A stretch of 6,069 bases of DNA. Source: an uncultured Caulobacterales bacterium. Lineage in GTDB: Bacteria; Pseudomonadota; Alphaproteobacteria; Caulobacterales; Maricaulaceae. Numbering within the stretch: position 1 is the stretch's first letter; each line of letters begins with the position of its first letter. Where the stretch lies: contig CALLME010000082.1 in the NCBI GenBank assembly GCA_938007945.1, positions 1 through 6,069 of the forward strand, read 5' to 3'. The position numbers and the translations under genes were made by a program. The notes under the pieces are model-generated. The model saw only the letters and a program-made list of their open reading frames with translations. It ran no database searches and was not told the DNA's origin. Of the stretch, positions 1 through 6,069 are shown in pieces.

Positions 1-148
1 AGTCGCCAATCTCGCCAAGGCCGGGCAGCATAATGTCAATCGCCAAAGCATTTAGCGCCATCAATGCGGCGACCATGCCAACAAACTCCCATAGCGGCAT
101 GGGAAGTTTTGATTTCGCAATCGTATTTATATTTGGATTTAACGACAT
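1..148 (-). CDS. Bcr/CflA-type MFS multidrug efflux transporter, N-terminal fragment
   Basis: Reading the minus strand from the ATG at 148-146 gives 49 uninterrupted codons that run off the left edge, so only the N-terminus is present. After a short polar leader of about 19 residues comes a hydrophobic first membrane helix (about residues 20-42) containing MALNALAIDIMLPGL. This closely resembles the start of Bcr/CflA drug-resistance transporters, where the small-residue helix ends in a conserved Asp followed by a MLP motif. Members of that family are inner-membrane proton antiporters of about 400 residues that export drugs such as bicyclomycin or chloramphenicol; the substrate here cannot be told. 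A weak purine-rich ribosome site (GAAGAAGAA on the minus strand, plus-strand 155-163) lies 6 bases before the ATG and supports this start; Met17 is a less likely alternative. The gene is divergent from the glycosylase gene. The identification rests on one helix, so the subfamily is likely but not certain. Confidence 0.72.
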   Translation of the reverse strand, partial: MSLNPNINTIAKSKLPMPLWEFVGMVAALMALNALAIDIMLPGLGEIGD

Positions 149-229
149 ATGGAGTTCTTCTTCGACCTGCGGTTTGCGCTTGTGTCAAATTTTTGGCAAC
201 CCCAAATCGTGTCTCTGCGTAATATACAC
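149..229. promoter_or_regulatory. divergent intergenic region, probable promoters for both flanking genes
   Basis: This 81-base gap separates the divergent starts of the MFS transporter and the glycosylase, so it should hold a promoter for each. On the minus strand there is a perfect TTGACA (-35-like, plus-strand 183-188), but the sequence 17 bases further on (TCGAAG) is a poor -10. On the plus strand TTGGCA (193-198) and TAATAT (220-225) resemble -35 and -10 boxes, but they are 21 bases apart, which is too far for a standard sigma-70 promoter. I see no palindromic operator. The presence of promoters is inferred from gene order; the exact boxes are uncertain. Confidence 0.3.
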
Positions 230-826
230 ATGGGCAATTTGAGCCAACTCTTGAACGACATCAGACGATGCGATGTCTGCGCATATGCTGCACCACCCAT
301 GCCGCGCGAACCACGCCCGATACTCAGCTCGCATCACAAGTCCAAAATTCGTATCATCTCGCAAGCGCCTGGCAATCTAGCTTTCCAAAGCGGCGTCCCT
401 TTTAGTGACCCGAGCGGTGTACGCTTGCGCGATTGGCTCGGTGTAAATGAGGCGACATTTTATGACGCGCGGAATTTTGCGATTACGCCGATTGGGTTCT
501 GTTTTCCTGGCTATGACAAAAACGGTGGTGACTTGCCGCCCCGCAAAGAGTGTGCGCCGCTCTGGCAAGATAGCTTGAGCGCTAGATTGCCGCTTGTTGA
601 GTTGACACTCCTTGTTGGCGGGTATGCGCAAAAGCATGTTCTTGGCAAAACGGCCAAACCACGCCTGACCGACACAGTTCAAAACTGGCGCGACTACGGC
701 CCAGATTTCCTCCCCCTACCCCATCCAAGTTGGCGCAATAATAGCTGGATTAAAAAAAATGATTGGTTTGACGACACGCTCATTGAGTTAAAACGTCGTG
801 TTGACGAACTGGTTGAACGCGCTTGA
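230..826 (+). CDS. uracil-DNA glycosylase family protein (four-cysteine, probable 4Fe-4S type)
   Basis: This is a 198-residue DNA-repair protein of the uracil-DNA glycosylase superfamily, which removes deaminated bases by cutting the N-glycosidic bond. Visible motifs, numbered from the ATG at 230, are the motif-1 region SQAPG (44-48) followed by GVPFSDPSG (55-63), and the motif-2 loop LPLPHPSW (161-168) with conserved His165. Four cysteines at 14, 17, 91 and 108 (CxxC, then two spaced by 17) match the ligand pattern of the 4Fe-4S cluster in family 4 enzymes. The length fits that group. An upstream in-frame ATG at 149 would add 27 residues, but that extension does not look like the family and would abut the divergent MFS start. 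A GTG at 209 is also possible. None of these starts has a clear Shine-Dalgarno sequence. Motif 1 has Gln where classical family 4 enzymes have Glu, so the exact base substrate is uncertain. The gene's 3' end overlaps pbpC on the other strand by 39 bases. Confidence 0.88.
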   Translation: MGNLSQLLNDIRRCDVCAYAAPPMPREPRPILSSHHKSKIRIISQAPGNLAFQSGVPFSDPSGVRLRDWLGVNEATFYDARNFAITPIGFCFPGYDKNGGDLPPRKECAPLWQDSLSARLPLVELTLLVGGYAQKHVLGKTAKPRLTDTVQNWRDYGPDFLPLPHPSWRNNSWIKKNDWFDDTLIELKRRVDELVERA

Positions 827-2887
827 ACTTGCTTCAAGTGCCTTTGGGCTTAGAACGCGTATTTTAGACGTCGCCGCACGCCCTTTTCTGTCCACAACCG
901 TGAGCTTATAAAACCCTGCTGTCTTTGGACGCCACACATAGTGCCGTCCAGTTTTTTCAATAGGCTCACCATTAATGAAGGCCGTGTATGCACCATCCTC
1001 TGTACGAACTGACAATGTAAAACCACGAGCGTCTCGCCCTAGCGCGTTCGCAAATACCTCAGAGCCGTCTGGTGGAAATAAGATGTGCGGCGCATTGGAT
1101 CGAGTTTGCGATAATGTCTTAAGTCCCCCAGGGGCAGCGGTGTCTTTGCGATAAATATGTGCTCTTTTCTGGCTTGGAAGTTGATCAAAAATATCAAACA
1201 GGAGTGGCGCCGCCGAAATCCGACCTGTCGCGCCAATGCGCGGCGCACCGTCTGCGCGGCCTGACCATATGACGACGGTGTAATCATCCGTATAACCCGC
1301 CGCCCATGCGTCGCGAAAACCGTATGACGTACCCGTTTTATAAGCAATTGATGTCCCGCCCTCTCGCAACCAAGACGTCATATGCCCATCGGGTATCGGC
1401 GCTTGAGATAGGATTTGCGTGATGTCACGGGCGGCCTTTTCCGTCATGAGTGGCACGGGCATCGCCCCATCCGCCTCTTCGTCTTCGACCCATCGCAAAG
1501 GTCTCGCTTCCCCGCCATTGGCGAGGGCCGCATATAACATGGCGACATCATTCACGCTCAGCCCAACGCCGCCTAAGGCGAGCGCAAGCCCTGCCTTATC
1601 GGACGTTTGGCCAAGTCGTGTGACATCTGCCCCACTCGCGATAAGGCTCTGCTCAAACCGCTCACCTCCCACCATTTCGAGTGCGGCAACCGCAGGCACA
1701 TTCAAACTATGGCGCAAAGCTTCAGAGACACGGACATGACCATGGTAACGGCCGTTGAAGTTCTCTGGGCGATACGCTCCAAATCGCGTCGGCGCATCAT
1801 AGGCGATACTACTTGCGCTGAGGCTTCCCTCATCAATCGCTAGACCGTAAATAAAGGGTTTAAGTGTTGAGCCTGGACTGCGGGACCGCACGGTCAGATC
1901 AAGCCATCCCCCTGGGCGCCCGCGGTCAGCAGACGCAATATGCGCACGCACCGCCATTGTCGCATTTTCTACAACGGTGACTGCTATAGTCACATCTTGT
2001 GGGAGGTCTTCGATGACGCTTGCGACCCTCGCCTCAACTTTTTTTTGCAAGCCATAATCAAGTGTTGACCGGGTTGCGTCCTCTTGGTTTTGGCCAATTC
2101 CCTTTGCAGTAATCCACGCCGTGTCGGGCATGGCTTTTCTTTGCGCGCTTATGGGACTATTTATAGCTTCAATGACAGCTGTTTCAGTCATGACACCTGC
2201 CGCGCCCAGTTTACGGAGTATGATGTCCCGTCCTGCTTTGGCACTGGCGGCGTTTCTGTCTGGGCGCCGCGCCTCGGGAGCTTGTGGCAAGCTAATTAGA
2301 AGTGCAATTTCACCGTCGGTTAGAAATTCCGGCGATTTTCCTAGATAAAGTCGCGAGGCCGCTTCTATCCCTTCAATATTTCCGCCGTAAGACACGTGAC
2401 TGAGATACGCAGATAAAATTTCATCCTTGTTCAGCCATAACTCAAGTTGCGCGGCCCGTAGTGCTTCTATGACTTTGGACGGGAGCGTATGCGGGCGTGG
2501 CTCAGCTTGTCGAACAAGCTGCATCGTCAGTGTGGACGCGCCTGACACGACTTCACCGTAGTTTGCCCAACTCCTCATCGCGCGCATGACCGCGAGGGGA
2601 TCAACTCCGCTATGCTCGAAGAATCGTTTGTCCTCAATCGCGATAAGTCGCTTAATAAAACGTGGATCAATGTTGTCTAACTCAGCCCCCAAACGCCATC
2701 GCCCATTGTCAACCGTGAAGGCTGAGAGCAGTCGTCCGTGCCTATCTTCTACGACAGTCGAGCGCTGCCCCAATGCTGCCAGCGATGGCGGAAACAAAAC
2801 ATTGAGTATCGCTAGTACAGCTAACCCTGCAATTAGCCCCAAAGCCAGTCGTCTACGCCAACTATCATAGCGTGCCCAAATTTGCAT
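788..2887 (-). CDS. pbpC: penicillin-binding protein 1C (bifunctional glycosyltransferase/transpeptidase)
   Basis: This 699-residue inner-membrane enzyme builds peptidoglycan in the periplasm: it polymerises lipid II glycan strands and carries a penicillin-binding transpeptidase domain. Residues 13-33 form a single N-terminal membrane anchor after a basic stretch. The GT51 glycosyltransferase domain follows (about 45-215), with EDKRFFEH (catalytic Glu85), GASTLTMQLVRQ (116-127), a third motif containing Glu141, and KDEILSAYL (154-162). The transpeptidase domain (about 295-570) has the SxxK nucleophile motif at Ser340-Lys343, SxN at Ser394-Asn396 and KTGT at 517-520, so all catalytic motifs are intact. 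Residues about 597-678 match the small C-terminal beta domain typical of PBP1C, which separates it from PBP1A/1B. The start is firm: its ATG overlaps the upstream stop by one base (TAATG), and the next Met is residue 101. The ribosome site is weak (GGAT), which suggests translational coupling to the macroglobulin gene. The last 12 codons and stop overlap the convergent glycosylase gene. Confidence 0.97.
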   Translation of the reverse strand: MQIWARYDSWRRRLALGLIAGLAVLAILNVLFPPSLAALGQRSTVVEDRHGRLLSAFTVDNGRWRLGAELDNIDPRFIKRLIAIEDKRFFEHSGVDPLAVMRAMRSWANYGEVVSGASTLTMQLVRQAEPRPHTLPSKVIEALRAAQLELWLNKDEILSAYLSHVSYGGNIEGIEAASRLYLGKSPEFLTDGEIALLISLPQAPEARRPDRNAASAKAGRDIILRKLGAAGVMTETAVIEAINSPISAQRKAMPDTAWITAKGIGQNQEDATRSTLDYGLQKKVEARVASVIEDLPQDVTIAVTVVENATMAVRAHIASADRGRPGGWLDLTVRSRSPGSTLKPFIYGLAIDEGSLSASSIAYDAPTRFGAYRPENFNGRYHGHVRVSEALRHSLNVPAVAALEMVGGERFEQSLIASGADVTRLGQTSDKAGLALALGGVGLSVNDVAMLYAALANGGEARPLRWVEDEEADGAMPVPLMTEKAARDITQILSQAPIPDGHMTSWLREGGTSIAYKTGTSYGFRDAWAAGYTDDYTVVIWSGRADGAPRIGATGRISAAPLLFDIFDQLPSQKRAHIYRKDTAAPGGLKTLSQTRSNAPHILFPPDGSEVFANALGRDARGFTLSVRTEDGAYTAFINGEPIEKTGRHYVWRPKTAGFYKLTVVDRKGRAATSKIRVLSPKALEASSSAFNQFVNTTF
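819..841. other. small inverted repeat over the glycosylase stop codon
   Basis: The stem 819-827 pairs with 833-841 around a CTTGC loop, giving nine pairs with one G-T pair; the core is CTTGAA / TTCAAG. It covers the glycosylase stop codon (824-826) and lies inside the pbpC coding region on the other strand. No T-run follows on either strand, so it is not a classical intrinsic terminator. It could protect the 3' end of the glycosylase transcript, or it could be a chance repeat. Confidence 0.3.
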
Positions 2888-2889
2888 TA
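2885..2889 (-). promoter_or_regulatory. TAATG stop/start overlap coupling yfhM and pbpC translation
   Basis: On the minus strand the macroglobulin stop TAA (2889-2887) shares its last A with the pbpC start ATG (2887-2885). The preceding bases hold only a weak GGAT ribosome site about 11 bases upstream of the ATG. Such overlaps commonly permit termination-reinitiation, so pbpC expression probably depends on translation of the macroglobulin gene. The overlap is seen directly; the coupling is inference. Confidence 0.75.
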
Positions 2890-5800
2890 GAGCGAGTCAT
2901 CCGACGTGATGTTGATACGCCCAAATTTTGTCAATGCACGGTCTTCGGGGCGGTACATATCCTCCACAACTGCTCCCGGAAAGACAAAGTCGCCCGGTGT
3001 CACAGCCCGCACAATATACGCGGCGATGTATTCGTCAGAGCGGTAAGTCTCTCGCGACGCTACAAAACGGTCATCACGCGCTTCCTTCAAATCAAACACG
3101 CTCAATTCCCCCAGCCAGCCATAGGGCCCGCTTTCATCTTGCCTGTTTTGTGCAGCGCCATCATCTGGGCCAAGCATCGTTTCAATCTCAAAACCCGCAG
3201 GCAAAAGATCGGCTATCACCGCCAAGCGAGATGTGCGTTCGGTAGAATTAAATGCGAGCTTTATTATCGCCCGCTCGCCTTGCTTAAGCGATGCACTGTC
3301 CGTTTTTCGCCCACTCATATTGTACATTGTTTTTGACAAAACAAATCCATTTGCGGACGGTTTCGGGGCGGTGCGCGGTGTGCCTGAATAAGTGAGGGAC
3401 ACATATACATCGCCTTCACCCGTGTTTGTAAAGCTTGGATTATTAGCAAGATCTTTCCCGTAGAAATGCGTCGCGGCATCGCTGTCCATTGTCGCATTCT
3501 CAGACACAATTGATACAGGCTTTGCCACATCAGCAAACGCCTTAAAGGCCAAAATGCTATAGCCCATTTCCTGCGTATTAAGCTGGTCAGGAGCATCCAA
3601 ATTGCTCGCAAAAAGCGGCAACACATCCTGACTTAGGTCGTCCATGTCACTTTCAAGAGAGAGCGCCAGTAAACCTGCGACATCACGCAATGGGCTTTGA
3701 TAATAGTCTTGATTATTGGCGTAGTCTTTAGCGTTTAAGCCATTCTCAAACGCGCGCTCGGCTCGCCCTTTATCGCCCATAAGCGCGAGCGCGGCGCCGA
3801 GATAACCATGGGACACGGCTGTGCGCATTGACTGACTATGCTGGTCGAAATGGTAGCGCATCGCTGACAAATCACCCTGCCCTGCGCGCGCCAGAACGTA
3901 ATGTGCGAAAGCCGCTGACTCGGCGCGTTCACGAGTGCGTTCATTCGCTGTGCTGTCATAGATATTGGGCGAGAAGCGGTAGTTCACATTGGCATAACGC
4001 GGCATGCGTGAAATCTCACGCGCCGCCCGCAGCGCTTTTTTTAGGCTATCTGCTGGCACATCATAATCACGGGACTTTGCGTCTTGGAGGAAGAATGTCG
4101 TCTGCATACCGACCCACGCTCGCGCAAGGCCATCCCCTTCGGACCAAAGCCCAAATGCGCCATGACTATCTTGGCGGTTGACGAGTTTGTTAACCGCCTT
4201 CTGCACCTCAATCCTTGGGGAAGCATTCACGCCTGCGAGCTTATCCGCATAAAGAAGCGGCAAAGCTGTCGCGACTGTCTGTTCTGTACATCCATAGGGA
4301 TATTGCGACAGCGCTTTCACATATGGCAGAGGCATCAGTCCTGCCATGGAGGAGAAATTCATGCTGACATCAACAGAGCCCTCCACCGCGTCAAACGGGA
4401 TGTCATCCGAGCTAAGACGCAGTGTTTCATTTGGCGCGAGACGTTTATTGATACTCTGCGTAAGCGGCCTGAACGGTGAACGCACTTGAATTGGGTAATC
4501 CGCGCCCGCGCTGTAATTCTGCGGCCCTTTTACGAGGAGTTCAACACTCTCTGTGCCAAGGTCGTTGGCCGTTATTTTAAGCTCGCCTTCTTTTCGCTCT
4601 TTTAACTGTAAAGCGACTTGGAAAGCAGTGGCAGATTTTACAACACCAGTCGATAGAAGCGAGGCTGTATAGTTTCCTGCCGCACCATCGACGTTATCAA
4701 GCGACACGGTCGCGCGCGCAACATCACCTGGGGCGAGAAAACGCGGTAGCCCAATTAAAGCGGGGACTTTATCGCGTATGGTTATCGGCTGCGAGGCACT
4801 GCCGACTGCGGACTTTGTCCAAGCCGTCGCCATCAGACGCAATTCGCCGTTAAAGGCGGGTACATCAAAACTAACTGTGGCTTTGCCGCGTGTGAGCGCG
4901 ATAGGTCCTTCAAACAGCGCCACCGTGCGCGTCGGCACAACTGTCAGCCCCTCCCCGCCGAGGCTGTCGCCGCCAGAATTGGCAATCGCCGGCGCGCCGA
5001 GGTTGGCGTTGAGCAGGCGTGAATAGTCATCAAACATATCAACCGCGAGCGCTTTTTTACCAAAAAGAGTTTTAGCCGCTTCCGGCGAATTATATTTCGT
5101 CAGGCGAAGGATACCTTCGTCTACAGCGGCCAGCGTGACATAAGCTTGCTCACCTCGCGGAACACCCGCTAGATTGATTGCCACATCAAGTGTTTGACGC
5201 GGCCGTATTAGAGACGGCGCGTCAATAGTAACGTTTAGGGTCTGATTAGAACGGTTTCTTTCAATATAGCTAATCCCGACGGCGCGACGCGGCACGGGTC
5301 GGGCCTCTATATCACGCGGCGTGTAAAGCGTTAGCAAAGCATAGACGCTATCACCCCAATCTGGGTCAAACGGCAGGCTGATTTGCGAGCCCCCTTCTGA
5401 GAGCGTAAGCGGTTTTATCAAACGGACGCGGTCATTAGCGATGACAAGTTCGGCTTGGCCCGCATATGGCGCGTTGATGTCGAGCGTGAAAGTGTCGCCA
5501 GCCTTGACCGCCTCTGTCGGACCGCCCATTTGGATTTGATCAGGCCTGTCTGATGTTTCAGATGTGCCCCACCCTACGCTGAAGCGGTAGGACGCTAAAT
5601 GCCCGTTTTGGTCTTTGGTCTGGAGGCGGTAGCTGCCCCAACTGAGCATATCTGCCCAACGGGCTGGCGACGACGCGCCAATAGTGAGTGTGCCGCGCTT
5701 TATGACTGTATCAATAACATCGCGTCTATAGCGCCAGCTCGAACCGTCACGATACCACTGATAATCCCAATCTTCGCTAATGAGTTCCCAGTCTACCTCT

Positions 5801-6069
5801 GCGGCCATACGCTCGCCGCTTCGGTTAATCGCGACGAGGTCAACCTGTATCGCCTTGCCTTTTGAGACTCGGTTCTGTCCTGTGGCCGAGCGAAACCCGA
5901 TATAGCTGTCATAGAGCCGTACAGGCAGGCGCAGGCTGTTTTTCGTATAACGCCCGCCAGGTTCTGACACGCCCGCCGTGATCTCGGCGCGGAGGGGTGA
6001 GGCACTTTGAACAGGGTTGTTTTTCAAATCTAGCGCGAGGGGCAAAAGACCTTTGGCGTCTGTTGTCCC
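2887..6069 (-). CDS. yfhM: bacterial alpha-2-macroglobulin family protein, 5' end beyond the window
   Basis: This is a periplasmic protease trap: cleavage of a bait segment triggers a shape change, and a buried thioester then links covalently to the attacker. The frame is open to the right edge, giving 1060 visible residues. The TTG at 6045 is only an internal codon, and signal peptide, lipobox and early domains lie outside the window. Numbering from that TTG, residues about 35-160 form a family-specific macroglobulin domain with EDWDYQWYRDG and WGSYRL. Residues about 163-340 match the bait-region domain, and about 365-445 the A2M domain (ALFEGPIAL, LPRFLAPGD). YPYGCTEQ carries the thioester Cys586 and Gln589 (codons at 4290-4279) at the start of the helical thioester domain (about 570-840). 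The C-terminal domain (about 860-1052) contains DLLPAGFEIE and RAVTPGDFVFPGAVVEDMYRPE split across its last strands. Bacterial family members are usually about 1600-1900 residues, so some 500 or more are missing. The gene is the upstream partner of pbpC, overlapping it by one base. Confidence 0.96.
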   Translation of the reverse strand, partial: GTTDAKGLLPLALDLKNNPVQSASPLRAEITAGVSEPGGRYTKNSLRLPVRLYDSYIGFRSATGQNRVSKGKAIQVDLVAINRSGERMAAEVDWELISEDWDYQWYRDGSSWRYRRDVIDTVIKRGTLTIGASSPARWADMLSWGSYRLQTKDQNGHLASYRFSVGWGTSETSDRPDQIQMGGPTEAVKAGDTFTLDINAPYAGQAELVIANDRVRLIKPLTLSEGGSQISLPFDPDWGDSVYALLTLYTPRDIEARPVPRRAVGISYIERNRSNQTLNVTIDAPSLIRPRQTLDVAINLAGVPRGEQAYVTLAAVDEGILRLTKYNSPEAAKTLFGKKALAVDMFDDYSRLLNANLGAPAIANSGGDSLGGEGLTVVPTRTVALFEGPIALTRGKATVSFDVPAFNGELRLMATAWTKSAVGSASQPITIRDKVPALIGLPRFLAPGDVARATVSLDNVDGAAGNYTASLLSTGVVKSATAFQVALQLKERKEGELKITANDLGTESVELLVKGPQNYSAGADYPIQVRSPFRPLTQSINKRLAPNETLRLSSDDIPFDAVEGSVDVSMNFSSMAGLMPLPYVKALSQYPYGCTEQTVATALPLLYADKLAGVNASPRIEVQKAVNKLVNRQDSHGAFGLWSEGDGLARAWVGMQTTFFLQDAKSRDYDVPADSLKKALRAAREISRMPRYANVNYRFSPNIYDSTANERTRERAESAAFAHYVLARAGQGDLSAMRYHFDQHSQSMRTAVSHGYLGAALALMGDKGRAERAFENGLNAKDYANNQDYYQSPLRDVAGLLALSLESDMDDLSQDVLPLFASNLDAPDQLNTQEMGYSILAFKAFADVAKPVSIVSENATMDSDAATHFYGKDLANNPSFTNTGEGDVYVSLTYSGTPRTAPKPSANGFVLSKTMYNMSGRKTDSASLKQGERAIIKLAFNSTERTSRLAVIADLLPAGFEIETMLGPDDGAAQNRQDESGPYGWLGELSVFDLKEARDDRFVASRETYRSDEYIAAYIVRAVTPGDFVFPGAVVEDMYRPEDRALTKFGRINITSDDSL

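Noticed and set aside
149..229. N-terminal extension of the glycosylase from ATG 149
   Set aside because: The extra 27 residues are not family-like, there is no ribosome site, and this start would directly abut the divergent MFS start codon. The ATG at 230 fits the cysteine positions of Fe-S glycosylases.
33..242. Plus-strand open frame of 69 codons at the left edge
   Set aside because: It lies antisense to the MFS N-terminus, overlaps the intergenic region and the glycosylase start, and has no recognisable domain. The minus-strand reading gives a clear MFS helix, so this frame is a shadow.
822..850. Intrinsic transcription terminator at the glycosylase end
   Set aside because: The hairpin is real on paper, but the sequence after it (CCTTTGGGCTTAG) has no T-run and no T-run lies next to it on the other strand, so it is listed only as an inverted repeat.
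2872..3336. Plus-strand open frame of 154 codons opposite the end of the macroglobulin gene
   Set aside because: Its composition is rich in Cys, His and Arg and it matches no family I know. The opposite strand encodes conserved C-terminal macroglobulin motifs throughout.
4084..4479. Plus-strand open frame of 131 codons within the macroglobulin gene
   Set aside because: It lies opposite the thioester region, whose minus-strand reading is strongly conserved, and it shows no domain or ribosome site.
6043..6045. TTG as the start codon of the macroglobulin gene
   Set aside because: The frame stays open for eight more codons to the window edge, there is no signal peptide after the TTG, and the family needs several hundred more N-terminal residues. 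It is an internal Leu codon.

Overview
This window looks like ordinary chromosomal DNA from a Gram-negative bacterium, most likely an alphaproteobacterium. The evidence is the gene content: a periplasmic alpha-2-macroglobulin paired with penicillin-binding protein 1C, a Bcr/CflA-type drug exporter, and a four-cysteine uracil-DNA glycosylase of a type familiar from that class. Base composition is moderate (roughly 50-55% G+C by eye). The genus cannot be named from the sequence alone; a marine Hyphomonadaceae/Maricaulales-like lineage is only a guess.

Layout from left to right. Positions 1-148, minus strand: the first 49 codons of an MFS drug-efflux transporter that runs off the left edge. Positions 149-229: a short divergent intergenic region. 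Positions 230-826, plus strand: a uracil-DNA glycosylase family protein carrying the pattern of an iron-sulfur-ligated enzyme. Positions 788-2887, minus strand: penicillin-binding protein 1C, whose last 39 bases overlap tail-to-tail with the glycosylase gene. Positions 2887-6069, minus strand: the C-terminal two thirds or so of a bacterial alpha-2-macroglobulin, whose 5' part lies beyond the right edge. There is no gene-free stretch longer than about 80 bases and no RNA gene, mobile element, CRISPR array or sizeable repeat that I can see.

How the genes work together. The alpha-2-macroglobulin and PBP1C genes are co-directional and share one base (TAATG), so they form a tightly coupled operon. 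This pairing is known in many Gram-negative bacteria. The proposed logic is that the macroglobulin traps proteases that reach the periplasm while PBP1C repairs the peptidoglycan wall. Both proteins keep their key residues here: an intact CTEQ thioester motif, and complete glycosyltransferase and transpeptidase motifs. The glycosylase (DNA repair) and the MFS exporter are separate divergent units with no evident functional link to the operon.

I found no convincing undescribed system. The points most worth a second look are local: the convergent gene overlap with a hairpin at the glycosylase stop and no clear terminator, the variant motif 1 of the glycosylase, and the exact extent of the macroglobulin bait segment.
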